A stretch of DNA of 64,000 nucleotides from Seison nebaliae (Eukaryota > Rotifera > Pararotatoria > Seisonacea > Seisonidae), in the NCBI GenBank assembly GCA_023231475.1, contig JALJEE010002602.1, forward strand, positions 1 through 64,000. Direction: 5' to 3'. The position numbers were made by a program, and so were the translations under genes. Of this stretch, positions 60,905 through 64,000 are shown one piece after another; position 1 is the stretch's first letter; every line of letters starts with the position of its first letter. A model generated the notes under the pieces. The model did not search any database and was not told where the DNA came from. It saw nothing but the letters and a program-made list of their open reading frames with translations.

Positions 60905-63900
60905 TCGACGTTGTTTAATTGGGAGAATAATGAGTCGGAACAGACGTCATCGATCGAAATTCAAATTGGAATTTGTAGATGTTATATCGAATTCGCACGA
61001 CGTCTATTCCATCAGATTCCAGAAGAAGCCGATCATAATCTCATTCTTTTACTCAATTCGTTGAGTAATTTGAACGAGAAAATTAATCAACAATCCGTCA
61101 TTCAAACTATCATTCTTCGTCGTTGTATTGTATTCACGATGGAATCGATCGTCCACATCAAATGTTTCGACGAGAGATATCGTTTGTTGGTCATTAATCA
61201 TCTACTTCAATTGTCGATGAGAAAGATCGATCGATTTAATGAATTAATTCTATTTCGAGAATTGAATACGGAACAACGTCACAGTTCGAATGAACGTTCG
61301 ATCGATGAACAGTCCATCATCAATTCTTTGATAATTCTCTTACAATTCCTCACTTTTCTCATTCTCTCTATGAATACATCGACTTTCTTCTCCGTACAAT
61401 GTTCTTCCATTTTCCATTCGATCGAGAACTATTCTCTACAGATGAGAAAGTGTGCATTCCAACAACCGACAGCTAATCCATTAAACTTTGTAGACGATAA
61501 AGAGAATGAGAACAAGAGTCAAAACGATTTCTTCTTCAAAGTCTCCAACAACGTTAATAACAGTCACTCTCTCGTCTTAGCGAACGAGAACGATATTGTT
61601 GATGATCTTATCAGCGATGTTCCAGATAATGATGATAATGATGATGATTTCCAACAATTGACTCTCAATATCGATGGGAGTGGAACTGTTAAAATTGAAA
61701 AATCAACCGATAAACAATCGATATTATGCACTCTCTTCAAATCCTTCTTCCTCACCAACGACAACTCGTCTCTCATTTGGCAATCGGGTCTTCTTCTTCG
61801 TTGTTATACTGAACGAATGCCACGAATCGCCGTCAGTTTATTAGAAACGTTTCTCTTCCGTCTAATACAATCCCAATCTCTTTCCACTCATTTGATGGAC
61901 AATAAATTTATTAATAATCGATTTCTTTCGAAACGTAAATTACTCAACCAATTGACGACACATGATCCATTTCTCTGTTTCATTTACGAAGAGAAATTCC
62001 AAGACATTATCGAACGTATCGATGGATTGGTGAAGAATCGAGGGAAAAAAAATTATTTGAATATCAACAAAATTCTACCGATCAATATCGATTATTCATA
62101 TTCGTATACCGTCGCCATTATCAGTCTATTGAACGGTTTAGCTACTTCGGCTGATGAATCGATTGAATTGCCATTCCATCTCATTCAATTGACGTACCAG
62201 ATTGGAGAATATATTCTTATTCTCATTCACGGAGAACGATTAGTGAATCAACTGTCGAAATTGTGTCATGAAAGAATTCGATGTTCCTGGTTATTGATAT
62301 CGGCCGTCATCGTTTATTTGGGGAAGAAGGATTATAGTGACGAATGTTCCCTAATAAATTTCTTTCATCGGATTTTGTATTTGTGGAATTTACTCTTTCA
62401 AATTCAAATAAACGAGAGAAATATGTCGATGAAAGAATATTTACTCATTATCGAAAGTCGATATAATGCCATTCAATCGATCTATTTATTCTATCGATCA
62501 TTCTCAGTTATGTTGAAAGATTCGGATAAATTTCAACTAATTCATGAACCGATTAATTCGGCGATTCGATTCTTCATCTCCATGAGACAAATAAATCATC
62601 GAATGTTACAGAAATCGAAAGTTCATTCGTTGCGCTCAAACGAGAGAAAGTTAGAAGTGAAAAGTGCTCAATATCGATCACATTTATATCATTTATTACA
62701 AACTGCCACATTCTGGTTATCTAATGAGAACATAAATGAAAAGAATAATGATATAATTCAATCGATATTCTCTCAATTATTTATCGACATTTCATTCGGT
62801 TGTATCTCTAAACAATTCTCATCATCTTCAATGAAACATCGTTCAACAGCAACAACAACAACAACGACACAAACAACAACATCGGCGAATAATAGTAATC
62901 ATCCGAACAATAACAATATGAATAAGAATGTCATAATTAATATGAATGGAACTTCGATAACGTCATTTATTCGAGAAGTGATTCATCCACAAGAATTATT
63001 TCTCATTACGAACGGTAATGATTCTTCAAGAGATACGACCCCAAGAAATTCTCCAATATTCACTACAATTAAACGAAGTATTTCAGAACAAAATCATTTC
63101 ACATCAAATACAACAACTGGAACACCATGTAGTTTTGATACATCATCTTTCGATCAAACGAAACCGATGACTAATAATCAAAAATCTCATTCGGGAATTC
63201 TTCTCGATTATGCTTCCGGATCAGCCATCGATTGTGATTCCTCTCACTTTCTTGAGAGTATCCTTCATTTTCAACCGATTACTCTTTATGCCAATTATTT
63301 GGCGTCTGGTCCAATCGCTCAATTCGAAGCTATCGTCAACACCAACAACAATATCGGTTCGGTTTTCAAATTGGATAAATTCTCGTTGAAGAATATGGAG
63401 AAGAATGATCAATTTAAAAATAATTATTATAAACATTTCTTTAATTCATCACACAATTCAACCATCACCACTACCACTACTTTATCACTCATCAAACATT
63501 TACTTTATGATAATCGACGGACGTTGCCACTTGCACATTCGTTGGTGGATAATGCGGTTCTCTTATTCGGTGTCATGTTCTCTCAATTGTCGAAGAGTAA
63601 GAGATATGTTTATCTTTCACATTTGAAGAACGAATTAGTTAATTTGACGAAGAATCTTCATCATCATTCAACCATCGTTCAATATATTCAAATTAATTAT
63701 CTTTCTACTATTCTCATATGTCTCAAATTCAATCGTATCATTCACATTAATAATCAAAAAAGAAAAAAGAAGAATGTTCACGAAACAAACGATGGTGAAA
63801 ATGAGAAATGTGTCAAATTATTATTGGACATTTCCATGTTACTCATCAGTTCCCCGAATGTCGTCATTCGTTGCCTATCTGCTGAGTTGATCGGTCGCAC

Positions 63901-64000
63901 AGCACAATTGACTTCCACAAATATTCTCCGATTATTATCGGACGAATTACCGAAATATCGTAATGAATTAAATTCGAAATTGACTTTAGTTTTGGCAATC
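59438..64000 (+). CDS. HEATR5B: HEAT repeat-containing protein 5 (HEATR5A/B), 3' partial
   Basis: One open frame of 1521 codons from ATG to the window end, with no intron. An in-frame TGA just upstream fixes the start. HEATR5 proteins are very long alpha-solenoids that work with the aftiphilin/AP-1 adaptor in clathrin traffic from the Golgi and endosomes. The N terminus EKEWNELSSFTQKSMFVYEY corresponds to the family's EAL--I-EAKRPVFIFEWLR. Near the window end LPLAHSLVDNAVLLFGVMFS, DISMLLISSPNVVIRCLSAE and ELIGRTAQL match the human PLGVSVIDASVALFGVVFP and PNPILRCAAGEALGRMAQ region. Low-complexity inserts interrupt the solenoid: Gln near residue 380, a long Asn run at about 453-488, and a Thr/Asn-rich linker near 1140-1170. 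The family usually exceeds 2000 residues. Confidence 0.85.

Overview
The window is nuclear DNA of an AT-rich animal. Intact genes carry spliceosomal introns that are mostly 42-67 nt, and the products are animal-specific (netrin, synaptogyrin, RBFOX, peptidase M14B, HEATR5). Asn, Gln and Thr homopolymer tracts are common in the proteins. This fits a small arthropod, perhaps an acariform mite, but the taxon is a guess from general character and not a measured placement.

Layout from left to right. 1-2486 (+): 3' end of a Thr-rich mucin-like membrane protein whose long intron holds a dead Tc1-type transposase. 4327-5655 (+): divergent CstF-50, convergent with an unknown single-pass membrane protein (5780-6973, -). 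7694-8819 (+): ribosomal protein S8. 10150-13965 (+): a 1271-residue, largely disordered protein. 15648-16003 (+): a small secreted protein. 16927-18273 (+): mitochondrial ribosomal protein L1. 18981-20795 (+): a carboxypeptidase E-like enzyme. 21560-22855 (-): synaptogyrin. 25728-26450: an internally deleted Tc1/mariner element. 27305-28856 (-): an RBFOX splicing factor. 34330-35786: histone H2A.Z enclosed by a near-perfect 150-bp inverted repeat. 36041-40449 (-): netrin with a duplicated second laminin-EGF exon. About 10 kb then shows no convincing gene. 50493-52535 (+): MAEA (CTLH E3 ligase), tail to tail with TMUB (52561-53353, -), which has a 39-codon ORF just upstream. 55897-56583 (+): a four-TM protein resembling TMEM272. 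57101-58640: two 5'-truncated LINE copies with (TAA)n tails. 59438-64000 (+): the N-terminal 1521 residues of HEATR5, running off the window.

The genes form no common pathway. Several products belong to the neuronal or secretory system (carboxypeptidase E-like, synaptogyrin, RBFOX, netrin, HEATR5). The others are housekeeping.

The observations I rate highest: (1) 32 of the 37 introns I could place begin GTT, where animals normally have GTA or GTG; (2) netrin has two LE2-type exons with identical phases, and the second has a 170-nt AG-free zone before its acceptor, the layout of a mutually exclusive exon pair; (3) an inverted repeat with two substitutions and one 8-nt gap encloses the H2A.Z gene. 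All exon boundaries were placed by eye from reading frame, splice dinucleotides and remembered family sequences. None has been tested against RNA data.
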